DNA of 64,000 nucleotides from Branchiostoma floridae (Eukaryota; Chordata; Leptocardii; Amphioxiformes; Branchiostomatidae). The number at the start of each line of letters is the position of its first letter. Position 1 is the first letter of the stretch. The notes under the pieces were generated by a model. The model saw only the letters and a list, made by a program, of their open reading frames with translations. It ran no database searches and was not told where the DNA came from. The position numbers were made by a program, and so were the translations under genes. Of the stretch, positions 11,101 through 23,600 are shown piece by piece. Where the stretch lies: contig NC_049982.1 in assembly GCF_000003815.2 (NCBI RefSeq), positions 25,941,123 through 26,005,122 on the forward strand. Direction: 5' to 3'.

Positions 11101-12509
11101 CATTGGTTGGACTGATAATTGTGATGGACAGTCAGGACAGTACAAACCACCTGCATGCGCAATTTGCGTCTAGACCAGTTGATAATAGGTCGTCTACCTC
11201 TAATAGATAAACATACGGACATGCTAGCAACAGCTGAGCTGACTGTCCAGCACTTCAACTAAATGATAGCATACCAATTAGCGGTTCGACCAATCGGAGA
11301 CTGCTGCATGTCGTCACATATTTGTATCTTTATGTTTTTATGCTGCGTATCTTTACGTTCTGGCGGTGGCGGTTGAAGACTTAGAATCTAAAAACGTCGT
11401 ACTCATCTTTGTCAGTCAACTGAAGTGTACTGACAGAAATTATTTCAAAACACCAAAACCCAACTCAAACTCAAAAGCCGAAGTAGTATACTGCAATAGG
11501 CAAATTTCTCTTTGAGTAAGCAGAGTTTTGACAGACATAGTGAAAAACATTATACAGCATACCATTGTTATGTATCATAGACTAAAATTGAGATACATAC
11601 TTCGTAGACTTTTTTGCAGCCTTCTCAATGATGTCATAATAACTACAATCTAAATCCCCTAGTCTCCACGTTGGCCAAAAATTGGATTAAGTAATGACAT
11701 CTTTGTGTGTTTACAGATGTAACGTTACACCGTAGTCTAGGTTGGTGCGGATGACGTCAAATGAAAAGCCTGTATACATCAGTTACTGTCATTTGAATGT
11801 CGTTTCTCTGTTGTTATAATTGTTTCACAACTGTTCCGCTATATTTTAGAAAACGGGAATCAAAAGGGGGAAATTCAGGATCTGAAATAAGTCCTTCGTG
11901 AAACTACGGAATGGGAAGTCCCATGACAAAGGATCACATCAACACTGTAAAAGCAAAATTAGTCGAGCTGGTTTGATGTTCACGTTTCTCATGCTGACCT
12001 CTTCACCGCCAAATTAAAAACATTTCCCTTCAACAATAAAACTCTGCATGGCAGTTTCAACCTCGAAATTAAAACCAAAGCGAACACTACATATTCTCAC
12101 TATCGCCAAATTAAATCTCCGCGAAGATTTCCCCTTCTACTGTAACGTTACGCCACACAGTCCATCACCACCGTACCCACGCAGCCATTCCAACTAACTT
12201 ATTAACAGAACATATGGTAGAGGTTTACCAAAGCATATGCTGATATATAGTCATTGTAAAACTAACCAAACCTGCTATAGACTGTTAACGTTACTTAATG
12301 TCACCAAAAATACAGGTTTCCTTTTCTCTTACTACCTATGATTGTATCGGAATTTCGCAAGTTTGTGACGTTTTAAACATGGCGTAACGTTCCACACAGA
12401 CGTTTCGGTAATATATAAACAAAGGAGCTTGAACGAAACGTGGCGCTAACTAGCTACACATACCTTTCACTACAAGGCAGCTGACCAACAGGAACACCTG
12501 TTTCATCAT
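8129..12509 (-). CDS. Secreted two-domain Kazal-type serine protease inhibitor, five exons
   Basis: Exons on the minus strand are 12464-12509, 10358-10488, 9408-9470, 8433-8540 and 8129-8242. Introns are GT-AG, the first in phase 1 and the rest in phase 0. Together they give 153 residues ending in TAG. The protein starts [16 protein letters not shown], a signal peptide. Kazal 1 has all six cysteines, spaced x3, x7, x10, x6 and x14 with CGSD after Cys3; this follistatin/agrin-like spacing is completed across the exon 2-3 junction. Kazal 2 has x6, x7, x10, x2 and x19 and is completed across the exon 4-5 junction. The second residue after Cys2 (the P1 position of Kazal inhibitors) is Phe in domain 1 and Arg in domain 2, suggesting chymotrypsin-like and trypsin-like targets. 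The donor of exon 4 (TTG|gtcagt) is the only one that keeps frame. The product should act outside the cell. Confidence 0.88.
8672..9208 (+). mobile_element. Penelope-like element fragment: GIY-YIG endonuclease domain
   Basis: An open frame of about 178 codons carries a GIY-YIG type core: [20 protein letters not shown], with the arginine and glutamate expected of the fold downstream of YVG. Further on are '[21 protein letters not shown]' features typical of the C-terminal endonuclease of Penelope-like retroelements. No reverse transcriptase lies upstream, so the copy is 5'-truncated. The frame ends near an A-rich tail (about 9190). It sits in the intron between exons 3 and 4 of the Kazal gene, on the opposite strand. 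The ATG at 8672 is unlikely to be a genuine start. Confidence 0.7.
9905..9995 (-). repeat. Paired-CCAAT dispersed repeat, copy 1
   Basis: Single arm with ccaat at 9931-9935 and 9961-9965. It is the reverse complement of the arm at 11054-11135. It lies in intron 2 of the Kazal gene. Confidence 0.6.
10132..10348. mobile_element. Palindromic MITE (TAACGC...CCGCGGGGTAACC family), copy 1
   Basis: A long imperfect palindrome. The left part reads taacgc, caccttaatccgcggggtaa and tttcaaactgtaatg; the right part mirrors it, ending ggataaaggtgaactagcgtta. Five other copies of the family lie in this window. It lies in the Kazal gene intron just downstream of exon 2. It has no coding capacity. Confidence 0.8.
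11050..11320. mobile_element. Inverted-repeat element carrying paired CCAAT boxes
   Basis: The arms at 11054-11135 and about 11240-11315 are inverted copies of each other around a 100-bp spacer. The left arm has attgg at 11072-11076 and 11102-11106. It lies in intron 1 of the Kazal gene. Confidence 0.65.
11945..12155. repeat. Diverged copy of the CTGTAAA...CGCGG MITE family
   Basis: Begins ctgtaaaagcaaaatt and ends near tctactgtaacg, with repeated 'ngccaaattaaa' blocks. It resembles the younger copies at 43546-44128 but has lost most CpGs. Confidence 0.45.
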
Positions 12510-13479
12510 GGTTCGGATTTGATGTGTTTCGCAGGTACAGTCGCTAACACTCTCGTTGGGAACTTCTCAGTGAACTGGGAGTGAATTTAGAGTGACGATC
12601 AGGTTTGTCAGCGAAACGGAAGGGAGAAGTGGTAAACCAATAAGGGAGCACTTAAACACCGAGCGCTTATGTTGATTTTAGCGCAGCCTGCCGTCCGGTT
12701 GAGTCGTAATCATTCAAAGTGACGTCAGAGCCTTGGGTGTGAGTTAAACATTAACGTTTGTAAAGCCACGTAAAACACGAAAATGCAGAACGACTTTAAA
12801 TAGTACATTCCAGAATAGCGTCGTCATAGTTGTATATACAGTCTATTCACAACTTACTTACAGAGACGTTTTGTACGTGGGAACCAAAGGGCTTTGTCCA
12901 CGCTGCAATGTAAACTGTTGTTTTTATTATGCAATTTAAAGCAATTCAAAGGTAACTGAGACCTCTAGTAGCTTGTCCTGGAAATGCAGGTGCTTTTGGG
13001 ATTAATAATTCTCTCATTAATTATGTAAATTAAATCCTGGTTTTGCATAACTGTCATCTGATTATGACAATAATCATCACTAAATTTACCTAAACACCAA
13101 AACGACAACCCGCCATCCCCTTATTGATTTACCAATATCATCTTTCAAAAATTATAACACAAAGCCCCTGCCCCTGTATTATACAGTGTATGTAGTTTCA
13201 GAAGAAACTGCTAGGGGACTAAAACCTATATCAGTGCAAAAAAGGTATCGATATCTACCTTTCCAATTTGTTGACTGCGCCATCTTGAGATGAAAAACTA
13301 AAACGATTTGAATTTCAACCACAGGTGGTTTTCCAGAGTTGTGACCAGCAGCTGTGTCCTCAATATAGGTCAAGGTACTAAGCTGTATTCTTGACAATGG
13401 GATCATTACCTTTTCCTGGTTAATTTAGAAAATTAGGACCTGCCTTGCATGAAATACATCTTATTATGTAAATCACCAC
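12510..13479. other. 5' flank of the Kazal gene and intergenic DNA
   Basis: Upstream side of the Kazal gene. I see no convincing TATA box, no further exon and no strong repeat. Confidence 0.4.
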
Positions 13480-14120
13480 CTAAACTATCTACCTTCCAAA
13501 CACAGTAAAATCCATTAACTTAGGCTTGAGCTATTCTCCTCCAAAGTATCCAACATAAACGCCCACTGTTGCTAGGGAGGCAAAACTTATACCATTTACT
13601 CCCAGTTCCTAGAGCTATCCACTACTAAAAAATCATAAACTCAGCGCTTCCAGAAAATTTAACTTAAGAATTTGAATCTCAGCTGCAGTACCACAACTCG
13701 TCGCCAGTATCGAACTTAACCTTCCTTCCTGTGACCCCTACCCATTCACTAAATATCATGGACATCCATTCACAACTTCTGGACTTATGTTGTCCACAGA
13801 CAAACGCACTTACGTACAAAGCTCGCTCCAGACGCGTAGGAAAACGCCAGCTAAACCGTTTTCGAACTTGACCTTTCTTTTTGCATACGCTACACGCCTA
13901 CCTAATATCATTGAGATCCACCAACAACATCTCGAGTTATCTTCTTCACAGCCAAACACACTTACGTACAAAGCCAGCGACATCACCGTAGGTAGGTTCA
14001 CTATTTTCGCACTTGACCTTCCTCTTTATAATCGCAACACACCTGCCAAATATCGTGAAGATACCCCAGTAGCATCTTGAGTCATGTTAGCATACCCTTC
14101 TTGGCGAAGGTAACAAAGAA
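13480..14120. repeat. Tandem-like cluster of a common dispersed repeat
   Basis: Blocks of the type 'gcagtaccnnn...tcgaacttgaccttcctctt...taccaaatatcatngagatcca...ctcgagttatc...acaaacacacttacgtacaaagc' occur two to three times, ending 'cccttcttggcgaaggtaac' near 14094. The same family recurs at 32170, 39150, 51190, 54900 and 56890. Confidence 0.6.
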
Positions 14121-15770
14121 TACATAGACAAAAGTATTGTAAGACGCTAATACAGCAAGCTTCTTCTCTCTTCTTTGTACAAGTGTAGATATGATAATGG
14201 TTGGTAGCGACCTTCATCTCGATGGCTTCCCTTACCATGAGTTAGTCAGGAATATATATATTTGCTGATGTTGGAATTGTACTTCGGACCCAAGTAAGAC
14301 ACGAGAGTCTTACATTTTGAAGAGGTAAACCTGTATTCTTCCTCTCCTCATACTTCTACACACTGATCTCATCTGATACATAGGTTCTAATCCTCTCCTT
14401 ATATGTGGTCTAATTGCTTATACATCTATTTCTCAGAACAAGGTACATTGTTTCATTCTCTTGTCATCATCACTTCCTCAACCATTTCTAAGATGTTACA
14501 GGACAGTCTCCAAATATGGTGAGATGTGCAAGGAAGATAGGTCCTCCTGGGTAGAAATGTCATTATGTACATGTCTCTTCAAGGGCCACTACTCACGGCT
14601 GTCATTAGGACGCCTGCTCTTGCCCACTCGTTCTAAGAAGACGACAGGGGAACAGTGACCACTACTTTTCTAGACTTGAGTTAAGTTATCTTAGAAATTA
14701 CAAGGAACTCAGCTACATTACAATATACATTTTGTAGTACAAGGGCACCCTGTTTAATAACAGGATTAGACACTATTTCCTTACATACAACTTGGTACAA
14801 GGTTTGTCTAACCGCAATAAATCCAAATTCATCCTTTGCATTTAGTATTAGAAACGTTTCTTTGATGTAGTGAAAATGTACATTACTGTCCTTTAGATAC
14901 ACTTTACAATCTAATACAAATGCATGGAATAAAGCTACTTTAAATGTGTGTATACACTTACACAACAACAGTAGTAAAGATGCAACAATCTCCACCCAAA
15001 CACAATTTCTTTCTCAAGTTTCACAGCCTTTTAGCCTTTTAGAATGTAATTCTTCTCGACCGTTTTATATACCGGTTTATTTATTTGAAACTTTGGCAGC
15101 CAAGTGGCTGAATTATGAGATTCACACTACAAACATATCACATAAACGTCAATCCAATATACATATCCCCCCATATGACATAATGAATTATAAAAAAACG
15201 CAATACAAACTACATGTTGTAAAAGTATTTTTTTCCTCACAGAAAGCTCAATTTCACTGTCACGCTTCAGAAATGTAACGCGAATGTTATTCTATATGAT
15301 GATCTGTCAGCTTATGAGATAGAATGTTATTCCTCCTGTTTACATTGCTGTATCACATCATATCACATTTTTTGGCTTTGTCCATAAAATTCACATAATT
15401 TCCCCATGTATGCACCTGGCAGTATCTGCACAAAACGCTAAACCTTTTGTCGTGGGGAGACCTATATTCATTGTTTAAAAAATTGATATACATACCGCAA
15501 ATTGCAACAAAAAAATACAATAAAACAGATTACGTATATCAGAGAGTGCCAAAGCCTACCCCAAAGTCAAAAAGGAGGATGTTTAAAAAAAAAGAGAACA
15601 AAAGAACAAAAATGAAAATTCCATTGTTCTGTTTACCATACTCTGTGTGTCAACCTTCCCATATCCACAGATTTGGGCCATTTTTATTCGCACGCTCGCA
15701 ACAGTTTTGGGGTTCCCAGAGAATGTCATCCATATAGTCGCATTAGCATGGCCTATCAATGTTTTTCAGA
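14121..15770. other. Intergenic DNA, no gene seen
   Basis: AT-rich with short unrecognised ORFs on both strands. None shows a domain or a splice-supported structure. Confidence 0.4.
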
Positions 15771-15960
15771 TCCTCGCCCGACAAGCTCGATGATAACAAA
15801 TGCTATGGAGAGAACTGCTTCCTAGTGTCCGCTGACGAAACTGCAGCTGCCCAGTTGTTGTTGTTATGTTAGTTGTTTTACAGTGGATGACGGAGAACCG
15901 ATGAGCAGTGGTGGCGGGAATCCGGTTTGCCGTTTATCCTCGCGCTGTAATGCATACGCA
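15771..15960 (+). repeat. Duplicated block, copy 1
   Basis: Matches 25410-25595 in the same orientation. Shared pieces include 'agaactgcntcct', 'ctgacgaaactgca', 'agttgttgtt', 'cagtggtggcgggaatcc' and 'ttatcctcg'. About 70-75 percent alike by eye. Confidence 0.65.
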
Positions 15961-16090
15961 GAAATATGAATTGTAGACTAGAGATAAATATGCGTACTGT
16001 CATACATACACACACGGTCGCTTTTAAGTGTTATTTATGCCAGGTGAAATTCTAGCTAGGTAATGATATAAGGCAGATGTGAACATATAC

Positions 16091-16208
16091 AGCCCCACCT
16101 AAACAGTCCCTTCTGCACGAAGAAATGGACTGTCCCCACCTGAATAGACCCTCCAGCAATAAGAAATGGACTAGCCTCACCTAAACAACCCCCTCATTCA
16201 GCAAGTTC
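16091..16208. repeat. Minisatellite, about 42 bp, nearly three units
   Basis: Units begin 'cacctaaacagtccc' or 'cacctgaatagaccc' and end 'aagaaatggact'. Confidence 0.75.
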
Positions 16209-16882
16209 TAAGTACTTGAGACACACGTACACTCGAGGTGCAAGGGACGCTCGACCAAACAGAAAACAGTGCACGTAATAAAGCTTGCCTTATTTTACTG
16301 CCTGCATAAATTATGCAGATGGTCGTCAAAATTTGCATAATTAACATGTTGCTACATTCCTCTCTACTTTAAGGAACATATGGTATGAATATCAAAAGTG
16401 CAACAGCTTTTTATAATTTTGAAATTGATATGCAAATTATTGCCTCATTTGCATAAATTTCACATCTCATGGTTATCTTAATGATAACAATTAGATTTGA
16501 CGAAAATATTAAACACCTACCATTTAACAGTAAGGCTGTATTGGTAATTTTCATTTGCTGAAATTATGATAATGAGCTCCCTCAAAGATACACTACCTAG
16601 CAATCATAGCAATTATCTATTCAAATGGAATAACAACATATATTCCGTCAAATCAGAAAAATAACTCATCTTCGTCCTTACGTATTGATAGCACTTTAGT
16701 CTTGGCCAAACGTTATTCAATATCATTTTGGCACAATTTGACAAACCCACAAACCAAAGTGCACAAGAGTCTTGCCCCTTTATAAAATGAATAAGTAATA
16801 ATAGAGAGTAATGAATAGATAATAGAGAGTAGTGAATAAGTAAACTGGAAACAGAACAGTCCATTGGTCACTGATTGTGACG
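16209..16882. other. Intergenic DNA, no gene seen
   Basis: AT-rich. Contains a short 'gagtaatgaatagataatag' type tandem repeat near 16805-16840. Confidence 0.4.
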
Positions 16883-16945
16883 TCAAAATTCAACATGGCG
16901 GCACCCATGGATGGTCAAAGTTCAACATGGCGGCACCCATGGATG
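16883..16945. repeat. Duplicated 33-bp unit with YY1-like site
   Basis: The unit 'ttcaacatggcggcaccc' plus 'atggatgg' occurs twice in tandem. The core 'acatggcggc' resembles the YY1 consensus AAGATGGCGGC with one mismatch. Confidence 0.7.
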
Positions 16946-17004
16946 GCAGCAAAAACAAAACAGGGTTTCGCTACGCGACCCTGTAATAATTTGTCAAAGG
17001 TGAG

Positions 17005-17125
17005 ACGAGAATCGAGGTAGCAGAACACAGTTTTCGGCCTATGGGGATTCCTATAGTTAAGGACCACAAGGTGACTGACATCGACGCTGATAAAATCATA
17101 GTGGGTGCAGTTTTCAAGCACGACA
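17005..17125. repeat. Dispersed repeat, copy 1 (partner at 22745-22895)
   Basis: Shares 'agaacacagttttnggcct', 'tggggattnctanagttaag' and 'ggtgactgncntngacgc' with 22745-22895, in the same order and orientation. Confidence 0.6.
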
Positions 17126-17626
17126 AACTAATATATTGAAGTCGAAGGGTATAACCTACCAAAATAATTGAAAACTAGAAAAAGTTGTCGTTTAGAAATT
17201 TGTTAAAGACCTCTTTTAAATGGGGTCATACGGGGCCATTCAGAACTGCAGCCGACTCCCCCAGGCAGTCAGCTGTAAAGGTCACGCGCATTGACACGGG
17301 GAATGGGCAAACATCATGATGTTATACATACGATCTGAAAGTCGACTTATTATACTACCATGTAGCAAAGTTCATGCCCCGCTGCGCTGTCTTTCAAGTT
17401 GCAGTGTTTACAGACGTTCCAAGATTTCGACCGCACTACTTTTTACCCCTACGTCACGGGGGTCTCGGATAAATACTGTCGGTTGCGACCTTGTTTACAA
17501 GTTAGGGGCTTTGACCTTTGAAACATTGCCCACATTCAATGTCGCTGCGCAGGCGTATTTGGAATGGGGACAGACCTTTAATAAATGAAGCTTTAGCTGT
17601 TCGATGCTTATCTTTTAAATTCATTT

Positions 17627-20600
17627 CTATAAACGGACGTATATATTATATAACGTACTTGGAGCGGCTTGGCAGATGAAATGACAGCGGAGGGCACATG
17701 GCTTGTCTAACCATTGGTCTCTCTCAGTTGGGGAATAGGCAACGCAATTCCCTAGCTTGTCACCCGGTTTTCCAGGGGCCCACGAGTTGTACGACCCAAG
17801 TGCAGAACCATCCATCCACTCGAAGCTTCCCCTTCTGCGCAGATCATGCAGGCCGAACCAGAAGGCATCGTTCCCGTATCTGCCCTTCCACTTGCTCATT
17901 GAGGCGGCCAGGTAATCGTTGGTCTCGGCGTCTCGGGGCATGGCGAGGGTGCCCCCATCTCGACGACAAGTCGCGGCCGCATCGTTGAAGGTCTTGTGGA
18001 CGTCGTGGAAGAAACTGTAGCAGGTGCCACGCCACATTCGGTGACCTTCTGGACAGAAAACTGGAAAAAAAGATTTGTCTTAAATGCACAAATATTGGAA
18101 CGGTACAATAGACAGTGGATATTATTGAACTGTCTCAATTGAATCCTAATACGAAAGGGCCGCCCAATTCTCACTGACAAAAATGCCTCTCCTTTTTCAA
18201 GCAGTTGATCCTGTTTCTCGGTAAATGGTATTTTTGCATCAAAGACGCACGTGGATGCAACGGTAGACAGGAAAAAAGTTAATGATCACAGCAGCAACCT
18301 CTTTCTATCCTTGCTTCCTTGCTTCCTTCCTTGCTTCCTTCCTTGCTTCCTTCCTTCCTTGCTTCCTTCCTTCCTTCTTTCTTTCTTTCTTTCTTTCTTT
18401 CCTTCCTTCCTTCTTTCCCTCTTTCCTTCCGCCTTTCCTTCCTTTATTATGTTATAGTATACGATTATCAACAACCACTTCATTCACACCCCAGTGCCTC
18501 TTCAAAGAAAATAGAATGGGTGCCACACCTGCGTTTGACTGGGAACTGTCGATGATGTGTTGAGAGGGTCCGGCGAGGTTCGGACAGTTTGACATTCCGG
18601 CTGGCCCCATGGCTCCCTTTTCTCCTGGAGGCCCAGGTGGCCCGGGACGCCCGGCAGACCTAGGACCAGCTGGCCCCATGGCTCCCTTTTCTCCAGGAGG
18701 CCCGGGACGCCCGGCAGACCTAGGGCCAGCTGGCCCCATGGCTCCCTTTTCTCCCGGAGGTCCAGGTGGCCCAGGACGCCCGGCAGACCCAGTGCCAGCT
18801 GGCCCCGTGGCTCCCTGTTCTCCAGGAGGCCCACGTGGCCCGGGAGGCCCGGCAAACCCAGTGCCAGCTGGCCCCGTGGCTCCCTTTTCTCCCGGAGGTC
18901 CAGGAGGCCCGGCAGACCCAGGTGGCCCGCGAGGCCCGGCAGACCCAGGGCCACCTGGCCCTACTGCTCCCTTTTCTCCGGGAGGTCCAGGTGGCCCGGC
19001 CGGTCCAGGTGCTCCTACAGGCCCTGGGACAGCTGGCCCCATGGCTACCCTTTCTCCCGGAGGCCCAGGTGGTATTGGAGGCCCGACTAGCCCTGTCTTG
19101 AAACCTGAAAAGATAGATCAGCCTTTTCAGCTCAGAGAGTTCCATATCTGCCAGTAAGCCACGATACACACTGACTCATTTCTATGGATAGATATCGATG
19201 TGGTAATCGCTTGACAGAAATGCGAAAATGAGCAGCAAAAACTTAACACAATGTGCCATGCCTTTTACTTAGGGATGACTAGTCTACATTTGGCAGGATC
19301 TCCCCTATATTATGTGATATTCTATGGTATTATAACAAAGTACTTACTTTCCAGCTCGAGTACACGTGCTTGTAGCATTTGGATCTGGCTGGTAAGAGTG
19401 AATCTTACTGCAACAGCAAACAGGAAAATCACGGTTACTAGAATGCTAAAAGCAGTTCCTTTTTACGCCTTGCGGCAGTGGGTTGTTGTTATCCACTGTG
19501 TCTAGAGCACGGTATTGGAAGGCGTAGCCCATCCCTCATTTTCCACCGACTTCAACCTCCCCAACCTGAGACAGGTGCCCATTTATAACTGGGAGAGTGT
19601 TTTTTTTAGCTGCCTTTCCCAATGACACAACGTCTAACCAGGAACGCCAAGCCAGGAACAGCTACGCAACTCCATCCTCGTTTTGGTGTATGACCCAGGA
19701 TGGCCCAAAATGGCCGCTGTGTCAGGACGCTACAGATATGTTTAAAATAGCTAGGGTATTGAACCCGCGATCCCTCGACCTCGCGTTCGCCAGCTAGCCG
19801 CTCGATCATGGTTGCTTAACAATGCGCAAAACAACAGGATCTGTCCGGCACTGTCATGTCATATTACGTATTTTATGATAGAAAGAAAACTAACTTGCAA
19901 AATATGAAAATAGCACAGCGATGAGAACGACCAACACGGGGCTCGACATTAGCCACAGTTTCCTGCACCAACCGGAACGTTCTAGCTTGCTGTCGGTGGC
20001 CGCATCGGGGACTGCTGTTGGAGAGAAAACAATCCTATGTCAGTTTTTAGCTATTTCGACTTCGCTGAGTGAGGACAGCCGCGTAGTAATACAGTTCTTT
20101 ATGCACAACCACATGTTTACAATCTTGAGTTGACGTTTCGGTTACTGACTGTCACCTTCCTCAGGGCAATAATGACTGGTTCTGCTTCGCACTGCAGCTA
20201 GGTGTCGCTGCTGCAGAGCTGCACATGCGGTTCCAAACGTAAAGCGTTGTCAAGCAACAATACTAAGGGACTCATGATCAGCTACATTTTTTTTAGAATG
20301 TGCCAGAGGACGATTAAAATCATGAAAAAGTCTTATGACCCTAGGACAATCTGGCAAAGGATGGCCTTAAGTTGAAAAAGCAACAACTCAGTTTTCAGAA
20401 CACTTTCCGGACCATTGCTTTAAAAAAAAGACCAGCAAAGTTGATGACTAAAGACTAGAAATGAAACGCCCCCAGTAATCATTTCTATGAACCAAAGATC
20501 GTATATACCCGTTGTTTTCAAGAACAGGGGATTTTTCGATATCAAAGCAGCGGGCGGTGTTTTCAAACTGCAATGTTATGAAAATATTGCAGTCTGAAAC

Positions 20601-23600
20601 CACCGTTCGTTGACTCAATATCCCTAACTACCCGGCCTGGTTATAAAAACAACGGATATAGGTTGTCTGGCTGATAAAGGTGAATTATCGTTAGATGAAC
20701 CGCATTGGAAGCGGATTGCCCATACCTTAACGCTATAACGAAAACTCCACAAACATGATAGTAATAAAGATGCTGTACATAACGTTACCTGTTCCGGTGT
20801 TATATAATGGGTTTTCAAATGGTGGTCTTTGGTCAACTCTAGTCGTCCCGCCAGTCTGAGACTGCTGCTGGGGCGCGGGCGTGGTTCCTGGAGGAACATA
20901 GTGACCTCTTGACCCGTCTTCACTGCCTGTTAAGAACATCAAACTTCTAGAGCCTACTGCAACCACAAACGTTGCAAAAAAATCTGTGTTTTTTTCCAAC
21001 ACAATGTGCACGTGTATAAAGGTAAAACCCTTGCCTGCAATATGAACCTCCAAATGCAAACATATCCCAACAAAAGACTTTACAGGCACTTTTGCCAAGG
21101 GTACCTAATCTGCTGAACTTGGCAATCTGCGCCTGCGCTTGAATACAAAGATCTGCCCTATAGTTTCTGGTGTGTCCAAGGAGGTCTTTTTATAACCTCC
21201 TTGGTGTGTCTGTGTGTGCGTGTTTGTCTTTGTCTCTGTTTTGCATAATTATGATAAAATCTAAATATGGAAGTCCAACAAAAAGGACTTCTACACCTAC
21301 AATATATGTAATGATAATTTTTGGTTGAAAAGAACATCATAAACAAATTGGTGTATGCTAATCAAGCCTTTTTGCATAATCTATGAGACGAGATGAAACA
21401 ACAAATCTCTAAATATTTCATGGAGGTATGAGTTCTCGTTTAGTGTAGTTGAATGAGGAATGACCCGATTAAATCTCGCTTATAGCAGCCCGCCCAACAT
21501 CCGCCGGCCTTCTAGAGGAGGGGCCAGTTACATCCCTGGGTAGCAGAGATTGTGTTACACAGACTACATGAAATGCACGAGGAAACAGGCAAAGGTCGGG
21601 AGATGGGGGTCGACTAAATCGTCTCATACTTCGTGTGATATACAGTAAGATGTATTTTGCAACCATGAACTGCCATATAATTACAACCCTACAGGTATTG
21701 TTTCGTTATGGAGTTCTGCCCCCACTCGAAAACCCTTAAAAAAAAGGACCAATTCATAGTTCTAACGCTATTTTATCTTTACCCGCGGAGTAACCTATAT
21801 CCGTTGCGTTTAAAACATGGTATTTAAGGACATCAAGTCGTCGGGCAGTGGTTTTTAAACTGGGGTGTTTGCAAAATGTTACAGTTCGAAATCACGCACC
21901 GTCCGTCGGTATCCCTAAATACCCACCACCCCACTCCGGGCAAGTCCCGGGCCATACATACACGAATACTTGCGACTTTTCAAATACTGTATTGTGTCTG
22001 GTTCCAGGTCCTGACCTGGACTTTATTCTCTGGAGCTGAACCGGACCTGGACCTGAAATTTTTGTACCGGTACCCACCCCTTGTGTCCACTGAATGTCTG
22101 ATATATTTCTGTTGATGGCGTGCCTGGATCATGTCATCCATACAATAGAATCAAACTTACTTAATTACTACTTATTGTTAGAATAAACGACAAGACACAG
22201 ACAAGAACGGCACACCGATTTTATATTATGTTTAAAGTATTTTACCTGCGGCTGCGCCGGAGTCGTAAATGGTGTTGGTCGTACTCACAGTGTCCTCGTC
22301 CAGCGAGTTGGCATAGGTATGAGAGTTTGCCATGGGCGTATACCCACCTGAAGACATCATAAATCATAACTTCAATACAGTCATATGTGGAAATGTTTCA
22401 GTTTGAAGGTATGCCTTGTAGAATTTCCGACGAAAGTGGTCTGGATAAAGAAGTCAACCCCAGCGATGAACCGGGGCGAGGGGGATACAAGCTTTAATAG
22501 CTTAATATTTTGGGATTGTGTTCTTGCCGCAAAAGCGCCACCTAACGTTACATCGGCTACATATACATCGAAACGTAAAGTAAGTGCTGGTTGTGTAAAA
22601 GGATTCTCTTACATCCTATGTCGTGCAGAATATTTGCGCAAACATGAATGTCAAAATCTCCATTCTGATTGATATTTGTAATAATTTGTCAACATATACG
22701 CCAACAATTCCCTTTATACCCGAAATCTGATAATCCAATTGTAGCCTCGCTTATAGCGGCCAGCCCGGAAAGTTGGACAATAAGATGAACAGCTGAAGGT
22801 AGTACTGTAGAACACAGTTTTTGGCCTGTGGGGATTTCTAAAGTTAAGGGCCTCACGGTGACTGGCTTTGACGCGGAAAAAATTAAGTAGGGTGCACTTT
22901 AAGAAAAAAAACGAATATGTTTGAGTTTAGGGTACAAGCCACACAATATTTTTTGAAATCCTGTCGCGCCCACTTTGAAACGCCGCTCGACGTTCGCATG
23001 AATTGTAAAGCCGGCTTCACGAATCTTCGTGCAATCTGCATTTCAATGGGATGATTGCCAGAAATCAAAGTCGATCTGGGACCTAAAGCAATAACAATAT
23101 GGAGTTTGCTGAGGCAGACTGTGAGACAAACAAGTATCCAGAAACAGGTTGCAAAAATAATTTTTAAGATCAATCTAAGGTTTCTTAACATCGCCCACGT
23201 TGAAATTTGTCCAATAGCTGTTATGCGATATAATATGTTGCATCTGACTTATTTGTGGAGGCACTCGGGGGTTTATCAGAAGATCACTGCTGTATAATGC
23301 AAATGCTGCTTTGTTTAAAGAAAATGCATAATGATGCTGCCTCAATACCAAACGAGGGCCTCATGACGAAACGGTGTTTTCTTATGAGGCTTGATAAAAG
23401 ATAAAAGGTAAAGGTAGACTCATAGTATTGTTGACGCCACATGGACAGTGGGTGGAATTGTTGTCATCCACTTTATCTAGAGCACGGTATTGTAAGGTGT
23501 AGCCAATCAATCTCTTTTAAGGTACACTCTCATTGCATTTGCGTCAAGCTTGCGGTAATTATTGCGGGGTTTGAAAGATACTCAACGAATATCAGAGATA

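Noticed and set aside
18609-19157. 182-codon plus-strand ORF rich in Gly and Pro
   Set aside because: It is the antisense shadow of the collagen exon, whose GC-rich repeat keeps all frames open.
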